Counted from the stretch's first letter, positions 8,792 through 17,943 are shown. The stretch: DNA of 64,000 nucleotides from Actinomadura chibensis NBRC 106107 (GCF_001552135.1 NZ_BCQP01000032.1:50917-114916); one strand, 5' to 3'. Numbers and translations: made by a program. Notes: generated by a model from the letters alone, not told the origin.

Positions 8792-9535
8792 GTGGCCGAC
8801 GAACGCCCGGACATGCCCACCCCGCCCGGCCGCAAGCCCCGCCGGGCGGCGCCGCCGCGGCAGCCGCTCTCGCAGGAGGCGATCGTCGCGACCGCGATCC
8901 GCGTCCTGGACGCCGAGGGCCTGGACGCGGTCACGATGCGCCGCGTCGCCCAGGAGCTCGGGACGGGCCCGGCCTCGCTGTACGCGCACGTCTCGGGCAA
9001 GCAGGAGCTGCGGGAGCTGATGCTCGACCGCGTCGCGGCGGAGATCCGGCTGCCCGCCGAGGTCGACCCGGCGCGCTGGCAGGAGCAGCTCAAGGAGCTG
9101 GCCAACGAGATCCGCCGCGTCTACACCGGGCACCGCGACATCTCGAAGGTGTCGATGGGGCTCATCCCCACGCTGCCGAACGTGCTCGCCATCGGCGAGG
9201 CGCAGCTCGCCCTCATGCGCGCGGGCGGCGTGCCCCCGAGGATCGCGGCGCTCGCCGTCGACACCCTCGGCATGTTCATCGACGCCGACGCCTACGAGGA
9301 CGTCGTCTACACCGCGAGCCTCCCCGCCGGAGAAGACCCGTGGGAGCACTTCGGCCGCTACATCGAGGAAGTGCGCCAGTATTTCAAGGCGCTACCGGTC
9401 GACCGCTATCCGAACATCGTCTCCATGGTGGACGAATTGACGGTCGAGGGCGGCGACACGCGTTTCGAGTTCGGAATCGACATCCTGATCCGCGGAATCG
9501 CGTCCTACGTCGAGCGCCCGGGCGGAACGCGCTAG
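8792..9535 (+). CDS. TetR/AcrR family transcriptional regulator
   Basis: 247 residues. After a basic, proline-rich leader (~1-25), an N-terminal TetR DNA-binding domain spans ~27-75, with the helix-turn-helix core TMRRVAQELGTGPASLYAHV. The remaining ~170 residues form a helical ligand-binding domain of the TetR_C type seen next to efflux pumps. GTG start at 8792. Divergent from the DHA2 exporter with four operators in between, so it most likely represses the exporter and itself until a ligand binds (inference from context). Its stop codon overlaps that of the convergent PARG-like gene by four bases. Confidence 0.9.
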   Translation: MADERPDMPTPPGRKPRRAAPPRQPLSQEAIVATAIRVLDAEGLDAVTMRRVAQELGTGPASLYAHVSGKQELRELMLDRVAAEIRLPAEVDPARWQEQLKELANEIRRVYTGHRDISKVSMGLIPTLPNVLAIGEAQLALMRAGGVPPRIAALAVDTLGMFIDADAYEDVVYTASLPAGEDPWEHFGRYIEEVRQYFKALPVDRYPNIVSMVDELTVEGGDTRFEFGIDILIRGIASYVERPGGTR

Positions 9536-10362
9536 GCGAAGACGTCGCGGAACGCGGCGTGCCTCGGGGAACCCGGGGCGGTGTCCCAGACGGCGAAGAC
9601 GACGTGCTCGAAACGTCCGTCGAATTCCCGGCCCGGCCGGAGCAGATCGGCGAAGACCTCGGCGACCTCCACGGGATCGTTGCCGAACACGCCGCAGCCC
9701 CAGGCGCCGAGCACGAGTCGCCGGTGGTCATTGGCCACCGCCACGGCGAGGAGTTTGCGCGCCCGCCGGTGGAGGACGTCGCGGATGAGCGCCGCTTTGG
9801 CGTCGTCCCGAATGGCGCCGCGATTGGGGGCCGGGGACGTGAGGAAAGCGACCTCGTAGGGCTCGTCCAGGAGGCGGCCCTCGTCGTCCCTGAAGACCGG
9901 AACGCCGGGCGAATAGATCATGTGGTCGCTGTAGAGCAGATCTCCCTGCGCGCGGTGGAAGTCGTAGAACTCCTTCGCCGAACGCAGTGACGCGTACAGG
10001 CCGGACGACCGGGCGAGCCCTTCCTCCTGCGCGTGCGCGCCTTTCAGGAATCCGCCGCCGGGGTTCTTCGCGGAGGCGAAGTTGAGCGCGAACGGGACCG
10101 TTCCCCGGGCGCGCAATCGGCGCGCCGCGGCGAGGGTGGTCTCGTCGGTGACTTCGATGCGCGTCTCAACGCCGGGTCGGGGCGTGGGGAGCCCTCGGAG
10201 CAGGTCGTCGAGTTCGTCCGGGCGGTACAGGACGGTGCCCCGCACAGCCTCGGCCAGGCCGTCCGCGAGCGGCACGGTTCGGCCGGACGGCCCCGCGTAG
10301 CCGCCGCGTTCGATGATGGACACGGTCTCCTGCGCGATCTGCCGCCGGGGATGTCTGCTCAT
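9532..10362 (-). CDS. Microbial-type poly(ADP-ribose) glycohydrolase (TIGR02452 family)
   Basis: 276 residues. The macrodomain signature is intact: NFASAKNPGGGFLKG followed by AQEEGLARSS, i.e. the GGG-x(6-8)-QEE catalytic loop whose second Glu cleaves the ribose-ribose bond. LGAWGCGVFGNDP is the pyrophosphate-binding loop. The N-terminal ~90 residues match the accessory region of pfam10021. The known family reaction is hydrolysis of poly(ADP-ribose), and possibly of ADP-ribose attached to other molecules. It is divergent from the Hen1-Pnkp RNA-repair genes with 122 bp between starts, which may mean shared control. Confidence 0.9.
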   Translation of the reverse strand: MSRHPRRQIAQETVSIIERGGYAGPSGRTVPLADGLAEAVRGTVLYRPDELDDLLRGLPTPRPGVETRIEVTDETTLAAARRLRARGTVPFALNFASAKNPGGGFLKGAHAQEEGLARSSGLYASLRSAKEFYDFHRAQGDLLYSDHMIYSPGVPVFRDDEGRLLDEPYEVAFLTSPAPNRGAIRDDAKAALIRDVLHRRARKLLAVAVANDHRRLVLGAWGCGVFGNDPVEVAEVFADLLRPGREFDGRFEHVVFAVWDTAPGSPRHAAFRDVFA

Positions 10363-10484
10363 AACGCTCCGGATTCTGACGGCACGGGGAAGCGCGCCGC
10401 AAATCCTTTTCGCGGGCGCCCGAACGGCTGGGGCCTGTTGAAAATCGATGGGGCGGCGCGATGCCGTCCGTCACACTTGTCGTC

Positions 10485-11897
10485 GTGCTTCTGACGATCA
10501 CCACCACAATGGACCCGGCGACCGACCTCGGTTATCTCCTCTACAAGCATCCCGATCGCGTCCAGCGGTTCGAGCAGTCCTTCGGCACGGCGCACGTCTT
10601 CTACCCGGACGCGGACCCACGGCGGTGCACCGCCGCCCTCCTCCTGGACGTCGACCCGGTCAAGCTCGTGCGCACGCGCGGCAGAGGCACACCGGACTTC
10701 TCCCTCGGCCAGTACGTGAACGACCGTCCGTACGCGGCGTCGTCGCTGCTGGCATCCGCCATGGCGGGCGTCTTCCGCACCGCCATGCGGGGACGGTGCG
10801 AACCGCGTCCCGACCTGGCGGAGACACCGATCCCGCTGGAAATCGTCCTTCCCGCGCTCCCGTGCAGGGGCGGGCCGGGTCAGGCCGAGCGGTTCTTCGC
10901 GCCGCTCGGCTGGGACGTGTCGGCCGTGCCCGTCCCGCTCGATCCGGAGTTCGCCGCTTGGGGCGACTCCCGGTACGTGACGCTCACGCTCACCGGCACT
11001 CTGCGTCTCGCCGACGCGCTCAACCAGCTCTACGTCCTGCTGCCCGTCTTGGACGACGCCAAGCACTACTGGATGGCGCCCGACGAGGTGGACAAGCTCA
11101 TCCGCGCGGGAGAGGGCTGGCTTGCCACGCACCCTGACCGCGGAACCATCACCCGCCGCTATCTGGCCAACCGGCGTGGGCTCGTCCGTACCGCGCTGGG
11201 TCGGCTGGCCGACGCGGACGAGTCGTCCGAAGAGACGCTCGACCCCGCGCAGGTGGAAGAGGAGCCCGCTCCCGAGGACGGCGAGGAGCAGCACGTTTCC
11301 CTGGCGGAGCATCGCCTCCAGTCGGTCGTCCAGGCGCTGCGCGATGAGGACGCCCGCCGCGTCATCGACCTCGGCTGCGGCTCAGGGAAACTGCTCGCGC
11401 GGCTGGCGAAGGACGATTTCTTCAGCGAGGTGTCCGGAACGGACGTGTCGCACCGCGCCCTCACCCACGCGTGGCGACGCCTCCGCTGGGACGAGGGGCG
11501 GCGTCCCGCCAACGACCGCGTCCGCGACGTGTTCCAGGGGGCGCTGACCTACGCCGACGAACGGTTCCGCGGTTATGAGGCGGCCGTCCTGATGGAGGTC
11601 ATCGAGCACATCGACCCGCCGCGCCTCGGCGCGGTCGAACGGGTCGTGTTCGCGCACGCCAAACCCCGCGTGGTGGTGGTGACGACACCCAACGCCGAGC
11701 ACAACGTCCGGTACGAGGGCATGGCGCCGGGGTCGATGCGCCACCCCGACCACCGCTTCGAATGGACGCGGGACGAGTTCCGCGCATGGGCGGACAGGGT
11801 CGCGGGCGCGCACGGCTACCGCGTCCGGCACGTGCCCGTAGGCGACGACGATCCCGACGTGGGCGCGCCCACGCAGATGGGGGTGTTCACCCGATGA
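10485..11897 (+). CDS. hen1: 3'-terminal RNA ribose 2'-O-methyltransferase Hen1
   Basis: 470 residues. The N-terminal half (~1-240) is the bacterial Hen1 regulatory domain, opening LLTITTT and DLGYLLYKHPDRV. The C-terminal half is the SAM methyltransferase: VIDLGCGSGKLL binds SAM and MEVIEHIDPPRL supplies the Glu-x-x-Glu-His metal-binding residues that position the 3'-terminal ribose. An acidic linker separates them. Hen1 methylates the 2'-OH at a break before ligation by Pnkp, protecting repaired RNA from renewed cleavage. GTG 10485 matches the family start; ATG 10461 is eight codons upstream. Neither has a good ribosome-binding site, so translation may be leaderless. It overlaps pnkp by ATGA. 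Confidence 0.9.
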   Translation: MLLTITTTMDPATDLGYLLYKHPDRVQRFEQSFGTAHVFYPDADPRRCTAALLLDVDPVKLVRTRGRGTPDFSLGQYVNDRPYAASSLLASAMAGVFRTAMRGRCEPRPDLAETPIPLEIVLPALPCRGGPGQAERFFAPLGWDVSAVPVPLDPEFAAWGDSRYVTLTLTGTLRLADALNQLYVLLPVLDDAKHYWMAPDEVDKLIRAGEGWLATHPDRGTITRRYLANRRGLVRTALGRLADADESSEETLDPAQVEEEPAPEDGEEQHVSLAEHRLQSVVQALRDEDARRVIDLGCGSGKLLARLAKDDFFSEVSGTDVSHRALTHAWRRLRWDEGRRPANDRVRDVFQGALTYADERFRGYEAAVLMEVIEHIDPPRLGAVERVVFAHAKPRVVVVTTPNAEHNVRYEGMAPGSMRHPDHRFEWTRDEFRAWADRVAGAHGYRVRHVPVGDDDPDVGAPTQMGVFTR

Positions 11898-14440
11898 CCG
11901 AGCTCCGCATCCCCGACATGGGTCTGGTCGTGCTGGTCGGCGTGACCGGATCGGGCAAGTCGTACTTCGCGCGCAAGCACTTCAAGCCCACGCAGGTGGT
12001 GTCGTCCGACTTCTGCCGCGGGGTCGTGTCGGACGACGAGAACGACCAGTCCGCGACCGGCGACGCGTTCGACCTCCTGCACTACATCGTCGGCGTGCGG
12101 CTGCGGCGCGGCCTGCTCACCGTCGTCGACGCCACCAACGTGCAGAGCCACGCGCGGCAGTCGCTGCTGCGGCTCGCCGCCGAGCACGACGTGCGCGCCG
12201 TGGCGATCGTGCTGGACGTCCCTGAGAGCGTCGCCGCCGAGCGCAACGCCGTCCGCCCCGACCGGGACCTGCCCCCGCACGTGATCCCCCGCCAGCGGCG
12301 CGAACTGCGGCGCGGGATGCGGTCGCTGGCCCGCGAGTTCCGCCGCGTCCACGTCCTCACCGGCGTCGAGGAGATCGACGCCGCGACGATCGTGTACGAG
12401 CGGGCGTGGAACGACCGCCGCGACCTGACCGGCCCGTTCGACGTCGTCGGCGACGTCCACGGCTGCCGCGCCGAGCTGGAAGACCTGCTCACCGGCCTCG
12501 GCTACGCGATCGACCGCGACGCGGAGGGGCGCGCCGTGGGCGCGCACCACCCCGGCGGCCGCACGGCCCTGTTCGTGGGCGATCTCGTCGACCGAGGACC
12601 CGACACGCCGGGCGTGCTGCGCCTGGTGATGGGCATGGTGGACGCGGGCGACGCGCTGTGCGTCTCGGGCAACCACGAGGCGAAACTCGTCCGCGCCCTG
12701 CGCGGGCGCAAGGTCCGCCTCACCCACGGCCTGGCCGAGTCGATGGAGCAGTTCGCCGCCGAACCGGACGAGTTCCGCGAAGAGGCGCTGCGTTTCATGG
12801 ACGGCCTCATCAGCCACTACGTCCTGGACGGCGGCCGTCTCGTCGTCGCCCATGCCGGGCTCAAGGAGGAGTACCACGGACGTGCGTCCGGACGTGTCCG
12901 CTCCTTCGCGCTCTACGGCGACACCACGGGGGAGACCGACGAATACGGGCTGCCCGTGCGCTACCCGTGGGCGCGCGACTACCGAGGCAAGGCGACGGTC
13001 GTGTACGGGCACACGCCCGTCCCCGAAGCGGAATGGGTCAACAACACCATCTGCCTGGACACCGGAGTCGTGTTCGGCGGGAAACTGACCGCGCTGCGCT
13101 ATCCCGAGCGTGAGCTGACGTCCGTCCCGGCGCAGCAGGTCTGGTACGAGCCCACGCGTCCGCTGGACGCGCCGTCGTCCACCGGGCACCGGGAGGACGA
13201 CGTCCTCAAAATCGAGGACGTGATGGGCGCGCGCGGAGTCGAGACCCGCCTGATGGGACGCGTCTCCGTCCGGGAGGAGAACGCGCTCGCCGCGCTGGAG
13301 GTGATGAGCCGGTTCGCCGTGGACCCGCGCTGGCTCGTCTACCTCCCGCCCACGATGGCCCCCGCCGAGACGTCGCCGCTGCCCGGATACCTGGAGCACC
13401 CCGCCGAAGCCCTCGCCGCGTACAGGGAAAAGGGGATCGACCGCGTGGTGTGCGAAGAGAAGCACATGGGTTCCAGGGCCGTGGTCGTCGTCTGCCGGGA
13501 CGAGTCCGTCGCCGCCACCCGTTTCGGTGTCACAGACGGGACGACCGGAGCCGTCTACACCCGCACGGGACGTTCCTTCTTCCGCGACCCGTCCCGCACG
13601 ACCGAAGTACTGGACCGGGTCCGCGGCGCGGTAGACACGGCCGGCCTCTGGGACGAGCTGGACACCGGCTGGCTCGTCATCGACAGCGAACTGCTGCCCT
13701 GGTCGGCCAAGGCCATGGACCTCATCCGCACGCAGTACGCCGCGACGGGCGCCGCCGCCGGCGCCGCCCTGCCGATGGCGTCCGACGCCCTCGCCCGCGC
13801 GGCCGGGCGCGGCCTCGACGTCGGCGCGCTCCGCGAGCACGTCGACCGGCGGGCCGCGAACGCGTCCCGCTTCCGCGACGCCTACGCGCGCTACTGCTGG
13901 ACGGTCGACGGCCTGTCCGGGCTGCGGCTCGCGCCGTTCCAGATCCTCGCCGGGGAAGGCCGCTCCTGGGCCGTGGCACGCGACCACGAATGGCACATGG
14001 CCGTTGCCGGGCGCCTCGCGGACGCCGACACCAGCGGCCTGCTGAAGCGGACCGCGTCGATGACCGTCGATTTGAACTCGCCCGAGTCGGAGGCAGCCGT
14101 CACCGAATGGTGGGAGAAACTCACCGCCGGGGGAGGGGAGGGCATGGTCGTCAAGCCGCTCGGCCCGCCGCCGGACGACAGGCGCGTCCAGCCGGGCGTG
14201 AAATGCCGGGGACCGGAATACCTGCGCATCATCTACGGCCCGGACTACCGCGAGCCGGAGAACCTCGAACGGCTGCGCCGCAGGTCGCTCGGACGCAAGC
14301 GCTCGCTCGCGATGCGCGAGCACGCGCTCGGCGTGGAGGCGCTCGACCGGCTCACCGGGGGCGAGCCGCTGTGGCGCGTCCACCAGGCGGTGTTCGCCGT
14401 CCTCGCACTGGAGTCGGAGCCCGTCGACCCGCGCCTTTGA
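11894..14440 (+). CDS. pnkp: Polynucleotide kinase-phosphatase (RNA repair)
   Basis: 848 residues with the three bacterial Pnkp domains in order. A 5'-OH kinase has Walker A GVTGSGKS at residues 16-23. A metallophosphatase (2',3'-phosphate removal) has GDVHGC near 187, GDLVDRGPDTP, SGNHEAK and VVAHAG. A C-terminal ligase-like adenylyltransferase carries EEKHMGSR with the nucleotidyl Lys at K523. Length matches the family (~850). Pnkp heals and, with Hen1, seals RNA cut by ribotoxins. Translation is coupled to hen1 by a 4-bp overlap. The last 13 bases of the gene, including the stop, are duplicated in tandem (14441-14453). Confidence 0.95.
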   Translation: MTELRIPDMGLVVLVGVTGSGKSYFARKHFKPTQVVSSDFCRGVVSDDENDQSATGDAFDLLHYIVGVRLRRGLLTVVDATNVQSHARQSLLRLAAEHDVRAVAIVLDVPESVAAERNAVRPDRDLPPHVIPRQRRELRRGMRSLAREFRRVHVLTGVEEIDAATIVYERAWNDRRDLTGPFDVVGDVHGCRAELEDLLTGLGYAIDRDAEGRAVGAHHPGGRTALFVGDLVDRGPDTPGVLRLVMGMVDAGDALCVSGNHEAKLVRALRGRKVRLTHGLAESMEQFAAEPDEFREEALRFMDGLISHYVLDGGRLVVAHAGLKEEYHGRASGRVRSFALYGDTTGETDEYGLPVRYPWARDYRGKATVVYGHTPVPEAEWVNNTICLDTGVVFGGKLTALRYPERELTSVPAQQVWYEPTRPLDAPSSTGHREDDVLKIEDVMGARGVETRLMGRVSVREENALAALEVMSRFAVDPRWLVYLPPTMAPAETSPLPGYLEHPAEALAAYREKGIDRVVCEEKHMGSRAVVVVCRDESVAATRFGVTDGTTGAVYTRTGRSFFRDPSRTTEVLDRVRGAVDTAGLWDELDTGWLVIDSELLPWSAKAMDLIRTQYAATGAAAGAALPMASDALARAAGRGLDVGALREHVDRRAANASRFRDAYARYCWTVDGLSGLRLAPFQILAGEGRSWAVARDHEWHMAVAGRLADADTSGLLKRTASMTVDLNSPESEAAVTEWWEKLTAGGGEGMVVKPLGPPPDDRRVQPGVKCRGPEYLRIIYGPDYREPENLERLRRRSLGRKRSLAMREHALGVEALDRLTGGEPLWRVHQAVFAVLALESEPVDPRL

Positions 14441-14453
14441 CCCGCGCCTTTGA
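14428..14453 (+). repeat. 13-bp tandem duplication at the pnkp stop codon
   Basis: CCCGCGCCTTTGA occurs twice head to tail at 14428-14440 and 14441-14453. The first copy holds the stop codon of pnkp. It looks like a recent slippage event and has no visible coding effect. Confidence 0.7.
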
Positions 14454-14470
14454 CCCGTGCAGAGCGCGCG

Positions 14471-14508
14471 CGGGCCCGCCCCTGGGGCGTTCCCCAGGGG
14501 CGGGCCCG
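14471..14508. terminator. Bidirectional hairpin after pnkp
   Basis: A perfect 17-bp GC-rich stem (14471-14487 with 14492-14508) and a CGTT loop lie between the convergent pnkp (+) and zinc-ribbon (-) genes. Confidence 0.8.
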
Positions 14509-14545
14509 TGAAAGACCGTCGTCCCGGACGGAGCCGGAGAACCGA

Positions 14546-14809
14546 TCAGGTCGAGAAGAGCATGTGGAAGACGCTCCCGTGGTGGGGGCGGTGGTGCCCA
14601 CCGTGGTGGTGATGGTGGACCTGTGACGGGCTTCCCCATCCCGGCGCCGCGGCGGGCGGAGGGGCCGCCCGGTACTGCGACTCCATCTGGCTCAGAGCCT
14701 CAAGCTCGCCGTAGTCGAGGAAGATGCCCCGGCAACTGTCACATTGCTCGATGTGGACGCCGCTGCGGCTGTAGGTCCGCATCACGCCACGACACTTAGG
14801 GCAGTGCAT
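14546..14809 (-). CDS. TFIIB-type zinc-ribbon protein with His-rich tail
   Basis: 87 residues. The first 45 form a zf-TFIIB domain: CPKC near the start and CDSC about 20 residues later supply four zinc ligands, and GIFLDYGELEAL is the conserved helix. A flexible Ala/Pro linker leads to a His-rich tail (HHHHHGGHHRPHH). Family members are small cytosolic proteins without a settled function; the His tail could bind Zn or Ni. Convergent with pnkp; the upstream side faces an intergenic region before the phosphotransferase gene. Confidence 0.85.
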   Translation of the reverse strand: MHCPKCRGVMRTYSRSGVHIEQCDSCRGIFLDYGELEALSQMESQYRAAPPPAAAPGWGSPSQVHHHHHGGHHRPHHGSVFHMLFST

Positions 14810-14876
14810 CGCCTTGTCATCCTTCCGGTATGGATCCCCAGGTAGAGGCTAAATGTAGGGCAGGTTTCGCGCCACG

Positions 14877-15800
14877 TCATGCCGCGTCACCCGCCGCCGA
14901 TATTCTCCCGCAGGCGTCGACCATCGCCTGCTCCGCTCCGTCCAGCGGCCGATCTTCCCTCCCCGCCGTTTGGACGCACGTGGCGGCGATCTGGATCGCC
15001 AGAGTTCGAGCGGGTATGTCCAAGGTCGTCCATGGATCGGCGTCGGCGGGGACGGCGGGACCGCCCGCCTCCGTGTAAGCGCCCAGGAAGCGGCCCCATT
15101 CGTCGGGGGAGAGGACGCCCGCCGAGTAGAGCGCGGCGGGACGCGCCAAGTCCCAGGCGGGGTCGCCCCTACCGAGGTCTTCGATGTCGATGAGGCGCCA
15201 TTGCCCGTCCTGTGCGCGGACCATCTGGCCTAGATGCCAGTCACCGTGAATGACGCATGTTCCTTCTTTGGAAGATTCCACTGCCTCACCGCGTATCCAG
15301 GCGGGGAGGGTGGCGAAAGCCCGTCGCACTTCGTCCGCCGCCGGGCCGTGGCCATGGCCATGGCCGTGACCCAGTTCGGACACCAGGCGTGCCACTCGCG
15401 TGGGACGTCCCCAGGACGGCGCATCTGCCGGGACCGCTGCGGAATGGAGTGCGGCCAAGAGGCGCGCGCCGTCCTCCCAGGGGAGCTCCTGGCGCGGGTC
15501 CACCGGGACGCCGAACGGGTAGACCGTGACCATCCGGCCGTCCACATCGAGAGGCGGGCCCAGGGGGCCGACCAGAATTCCGGGCAGCGTGCCCGCCAGC
15601 CTCGCCCGCTCGGCGAACCCGTGCCCGCGGTCGGCCTGATGCGCCTTGACCGCCACGTCACCGACGCGCACGACCAGGACGCCGTGCCGGTCGTACAGCG
15701 TTTCCGGCTCCGCCGCCGCCGCTGCGGCGGACGGCGACGCGGCGCGCCCGATCTCCACGAGGCGGGCGAACAGCCCCGGGCGGACGGTCTCGGTGTGCAC
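14877..15800 (-). CDS. Aminoglycoside phosphotransferase (APH)-fold kinase-like protein
   Basis: About 307 residues of the APH/choline-kinase fold. VVRVGDVAVKAH holds the ATP-binding Lys, VIHGDWHLGQ is the catalytic loop (Asp base, His-x-x-Gln), and LIDIEDLGRGDPAWDLA carries the metal-binding Asp. The substrate is unknown; such proteins phosphorylate small molecules or macrolide/aminoglycoside-like compounds. A GHGHGHGHGHG stretch interrupts the middle. GTG 15800 is preferred over a TTG at 15812. Only ~25 bp separate it from the upstream acyl-CoA ligase on the same strand, so they probably form an operon. Confidence 0.8.
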   Translation of the reverse strand: MHTETVRPGLFARLVEIGRAASPSAAAAAAEPETLYDRHGVLVVRVGDVAVKAHQADRGHGFAERARLAGTLPGILVGPLGPPLDVDGRMVTVYPFGVPVDPRQELPWEDGARLLAALHSAAVPADAPSWGRPTRVARLVSELGHGHGHGHGPAADEVRRAFATLPAWIRGEAVESSKEGTCVIHGDWHLGQMVRAQDGQWRLIDIEDLGRGDPAWDLARPAALYSAGVLSPDEWGRFLGAYTEAGGPAVPADADPWTTLDIPARTLAIQIAATCVQTAGREDRPLDGAEQAMVDACGRISAAGDAA

Positions 15801-15825
15801 CCGCCCAGTCAACCACCCGCCGCCG

Positions 15826-17571
15826 TCAGAGCGAGCCGCCCGCCGCCCGCGCGGGCGAGTCCGCGGCCTCGTCCCGCAACCGCTGGCGGACGACCTTCCC
15901 CAGGATGTTGCGGGGCAGTTCCGTGCGCGGCAGGAATTCCGCCGGGACCTTGTAGTGCGACAGATAACGCTCGCAGTGCCGCCGCAGCTCGTCCGCCGAA
16001 AAAGGGTAGGCGGGGTGCTCCACGACGTGCGCGATGATGCGCTCCCCGCGCCGGGCGTCCGGCACGCCGACGACCGCGCAGTCGTGCACGGCGGGATGCC
16101 GGTGCAGCACCTTCTCGACCTCGGTCGGGAACACGCTGAAACCGCTCACCTTGATCATGTCGCGGAGCCGGTCGAGGATGGTGAAGTAACCGTCCTCGTC
16201 CATGACGGCGATGTCACCCGTGCGGAGCCAGCCCTTCGAGAGGGTCTGCGCGGTGGCCAGCGGCGCGTTCCAATATCCGGCGAACACCTGCGGGCCGCGC
16301 ACGACCAGCTCGCCGGGCTCGCCCGGCCGCAGCACCCTCGTCGGCTCGTCCTGGTCCACGATGACGGCCTCGGTCATAGGGAGAGGCAGCCCAACGGTCA
16401 GGTTCCGTGCCCCGCCCCCAAGCGGGTTGCCCGTGACGGCAGGGGACGCCTCGGTGAGCCCATAGCAATTGATGAGCCCCTTGGCGCCGACCCGGGTGAG
16501 CCGGTCGATCGTGCTCTGCGCCAACCCCATCGCACCGGAGATGAGGATGCGCAGCGAGCTGAGGTCGGACGGCGTGAACCGCGGGTTGTCCATCACCTGC
16601 TCGTACAGCGTCGGCACTCCAGGGAAGATCGTCGGCCGGTACCGGCGGATCGCGCTGAGCACCTGGTCCGGGTCGAAGCGGGGGAGCAGGACGACCGCCC
16701 CCGCCGTCATCACCGGCGCGACCAGGCAGCTCATCAGCCCGAACGAGTGGAACAGCGGCAGCACCGCCAGCGTCACGTCCGTCCCCGGACGGCCCGCCGT
16801 GTCCCACGCGTGCTGCTGGCAGGCGTTCGCGACGAGGTTGCGGTGCGTCAGCATCGCGCCCTTCGGGCGTCCCTCCGTCCCGCCCGTGTACTGGATGGCG
16901 GCGAGGTGCCGGGACGGCTCGACATCGAGCTGCCGCACCCGCCGGCGCGGCGGCCGTTGCAGTTCGCGAAAAGGGAGGACGTCCGGGTCGGGCGGCACGT
17001 CCGCCGTGATCTCCGCGCGCCGCCGCTGCGCCTGCACCAGCGGGAGCCGCAGCGCGACCCGCTTGGCCAGCGGCAGGAAGTCGGTCAGCGACGTCACCAC
17101 GATGTGTTCGAGCTGGAGCTTGGCGCGGACCGCGCGCACCGTCGCGTAGGAACGATCCAGCACGACCGCGACGCGCGCCCCGCAGTCGGCGAGCTGGTGG
17201 AGCATCTCCTCCTCGGTGTACAGCGGGTTGTGCTGCACCGCGACGGCCCCCCTGCGCAGGACGCCGTAGAACGCGATGACCTGCTGCGGGCAGTTCGGCA
17301 GGATCAGCGCGACCCGGTCGCCCGGCTGCACCCCCAGGCGGTGCAGGCCGTCGGCGAACCGGTCCACGGCCTCGCGCAGGTCCCGGTAGGAGATCTGGCG
17401 GCCGAAGAAGTGCAGCGCGGGACGGCGCGGATGCGCCTCGGCGGCGTCGTCGAGCAACCGGGTCACGGGGACGTCGGGGATGTCCACTTCCTGGGGAACG
17501 CCGGGCGGATACCGCCGCAGCCACGGGGAAGATCGTTGTGACGCGTGCCACATAGGACGCGATTCAATCAT
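15826..17571 (-). CDS. Long-chain fatty-acid--CoA ligase (AMP-binding)
   Basis: 581 residues of the ANL superfamily. YTGGTEGRPKGAMLTHRN is the phosphate-binding A3 loop, NCYGLTEASP is A5, WLRTGDIA is A7, DRLRDMIKVSGFSVFP is the hinge A8, and PRNILGKVVR carries the catalytic A10 Lys. All key residues are present. It activates a fatty or aryl acid to its acyl-AMP and then to the CoA thioester; length and N-terminal region fit long-chain FadD-type ligases. ATG 17571 or ATG 17553 may be the start; neither has a good ribosome-binding site. Co-directional with the APH-fold gene. Confidence 0.85.
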   Translation of the reverse strand: MIESRPMWHASQRSSPWLRRYPPGVPQEVDIPDVPVTRLLDDAAEAHPRRPALHFFGRQISYRDLREAVDRFADGLHRLGVQPGDRVALILPNCPQQVIAFYGVLRRGAVAVQHNPLYTEEEMLHQLADCGARVAVVLDRSYATVRAVRAKLQLEHIVVTSLTDFLPLAKRVALRLPLVQAQRRRAEITADVPPDPDVLPFRELQRPPRRRVRQLDVEPSRHLAAIQYTGGTEGRPKGAMLTHRNLVANACQQHAWDTAGRPGTDVTLAVLPLFHSFGLMSCLVAPVMTAGAVVLLPRFDPDQVLSAIRRYRPTIFPGVPTLYEQVMDNPRFTPSDLSSLRILISGAMGLAQSTIDRLTRVGAKGLINCYGLTEASPAVTGNPLGGGARNLTVGLPLPMTEAVIVDQDEPTRVLRPGEPGELVVRGPQVFAGYWNAPLATAQTLSKGWLRTGDIAVMDEDGYFTILDRLRDMIKVSGFSVFPTEVEKVLHRHPAVHDCAVVGVPDARRGERIIAHVVEHPAYPFSADELRRHCERYLSHYKVPAEFLPRTELPRNILGKVVRQRLRDEAADSPARAAGGSL

Positions 17572-17729
17572 TTGTCGGGTATCTACGTCAGCGCTTCACG
17601 ATCTTCCCGCTGGTAGGACGCCCCGCCGCCGCAAGTGCCCGCGCGGGGCGCGTCCATCAGCGCGGCGCGCACCAGCGGAGCCCCCCAGAGGCGCACCAGC
17701 GGCGACGTCCGGAGTGCGGCCCCGCGGGC

Positions 17730-17843
17730 TCAGATACGGCCGGTGCCCCGGCACACGGGGCACTTGTCGCCGGTGGCGGTGCTCGTGCCGGTCCCGTTGC
17801 AGCCGGGGCAGGCGCGCGTCGCCGGCTTGTTGTGCTTGCCCAC
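17730..17843 (-). CDS. 37-residue DnaJ-type zinc-finger micro-protein
   Basis: GTG 17843 to TGA 17730 encodes 37 residues with ACPGCNGTGT and KCPVCRGTGRI, two CxxCxGxG half-motifs identical in pattern to the DnaJ central zinc finger. It would fold around a single Zn. A G-rich ribosome-binding region lies just upstream. Similar stand-alone proteins exist in actinobacterial genomes, usually annotated from the DnaJ motif; function unknown. It lies alone between the acyl-CoA ligase and a gene on the opposite strand. Confidence 0.65.
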   Translation of the reverse strand: MGKHNKPATRACPGCNGTGTSTATGDKCPVCRGTGRI

Positions 17844-17943
17844 CGTCCACCACCCCCGGCGCTCATCCTAAGCGCTGAACCCGTGGCCGGGACGTCTCCG
17901 TGCTTGAAGGAAGGGGCACTGAAACCCGTATGGAGGCAGGGGC

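Noticed and set aside
6937..9990. 1017-codon plus-strand open frame
   Set aside because: It runs antisense to the exporter and then through TetR and PARG genes; the composition is Arg/Glu/Gly-rich shadow coding, typical of high-GC DNA. No recognisable domain.
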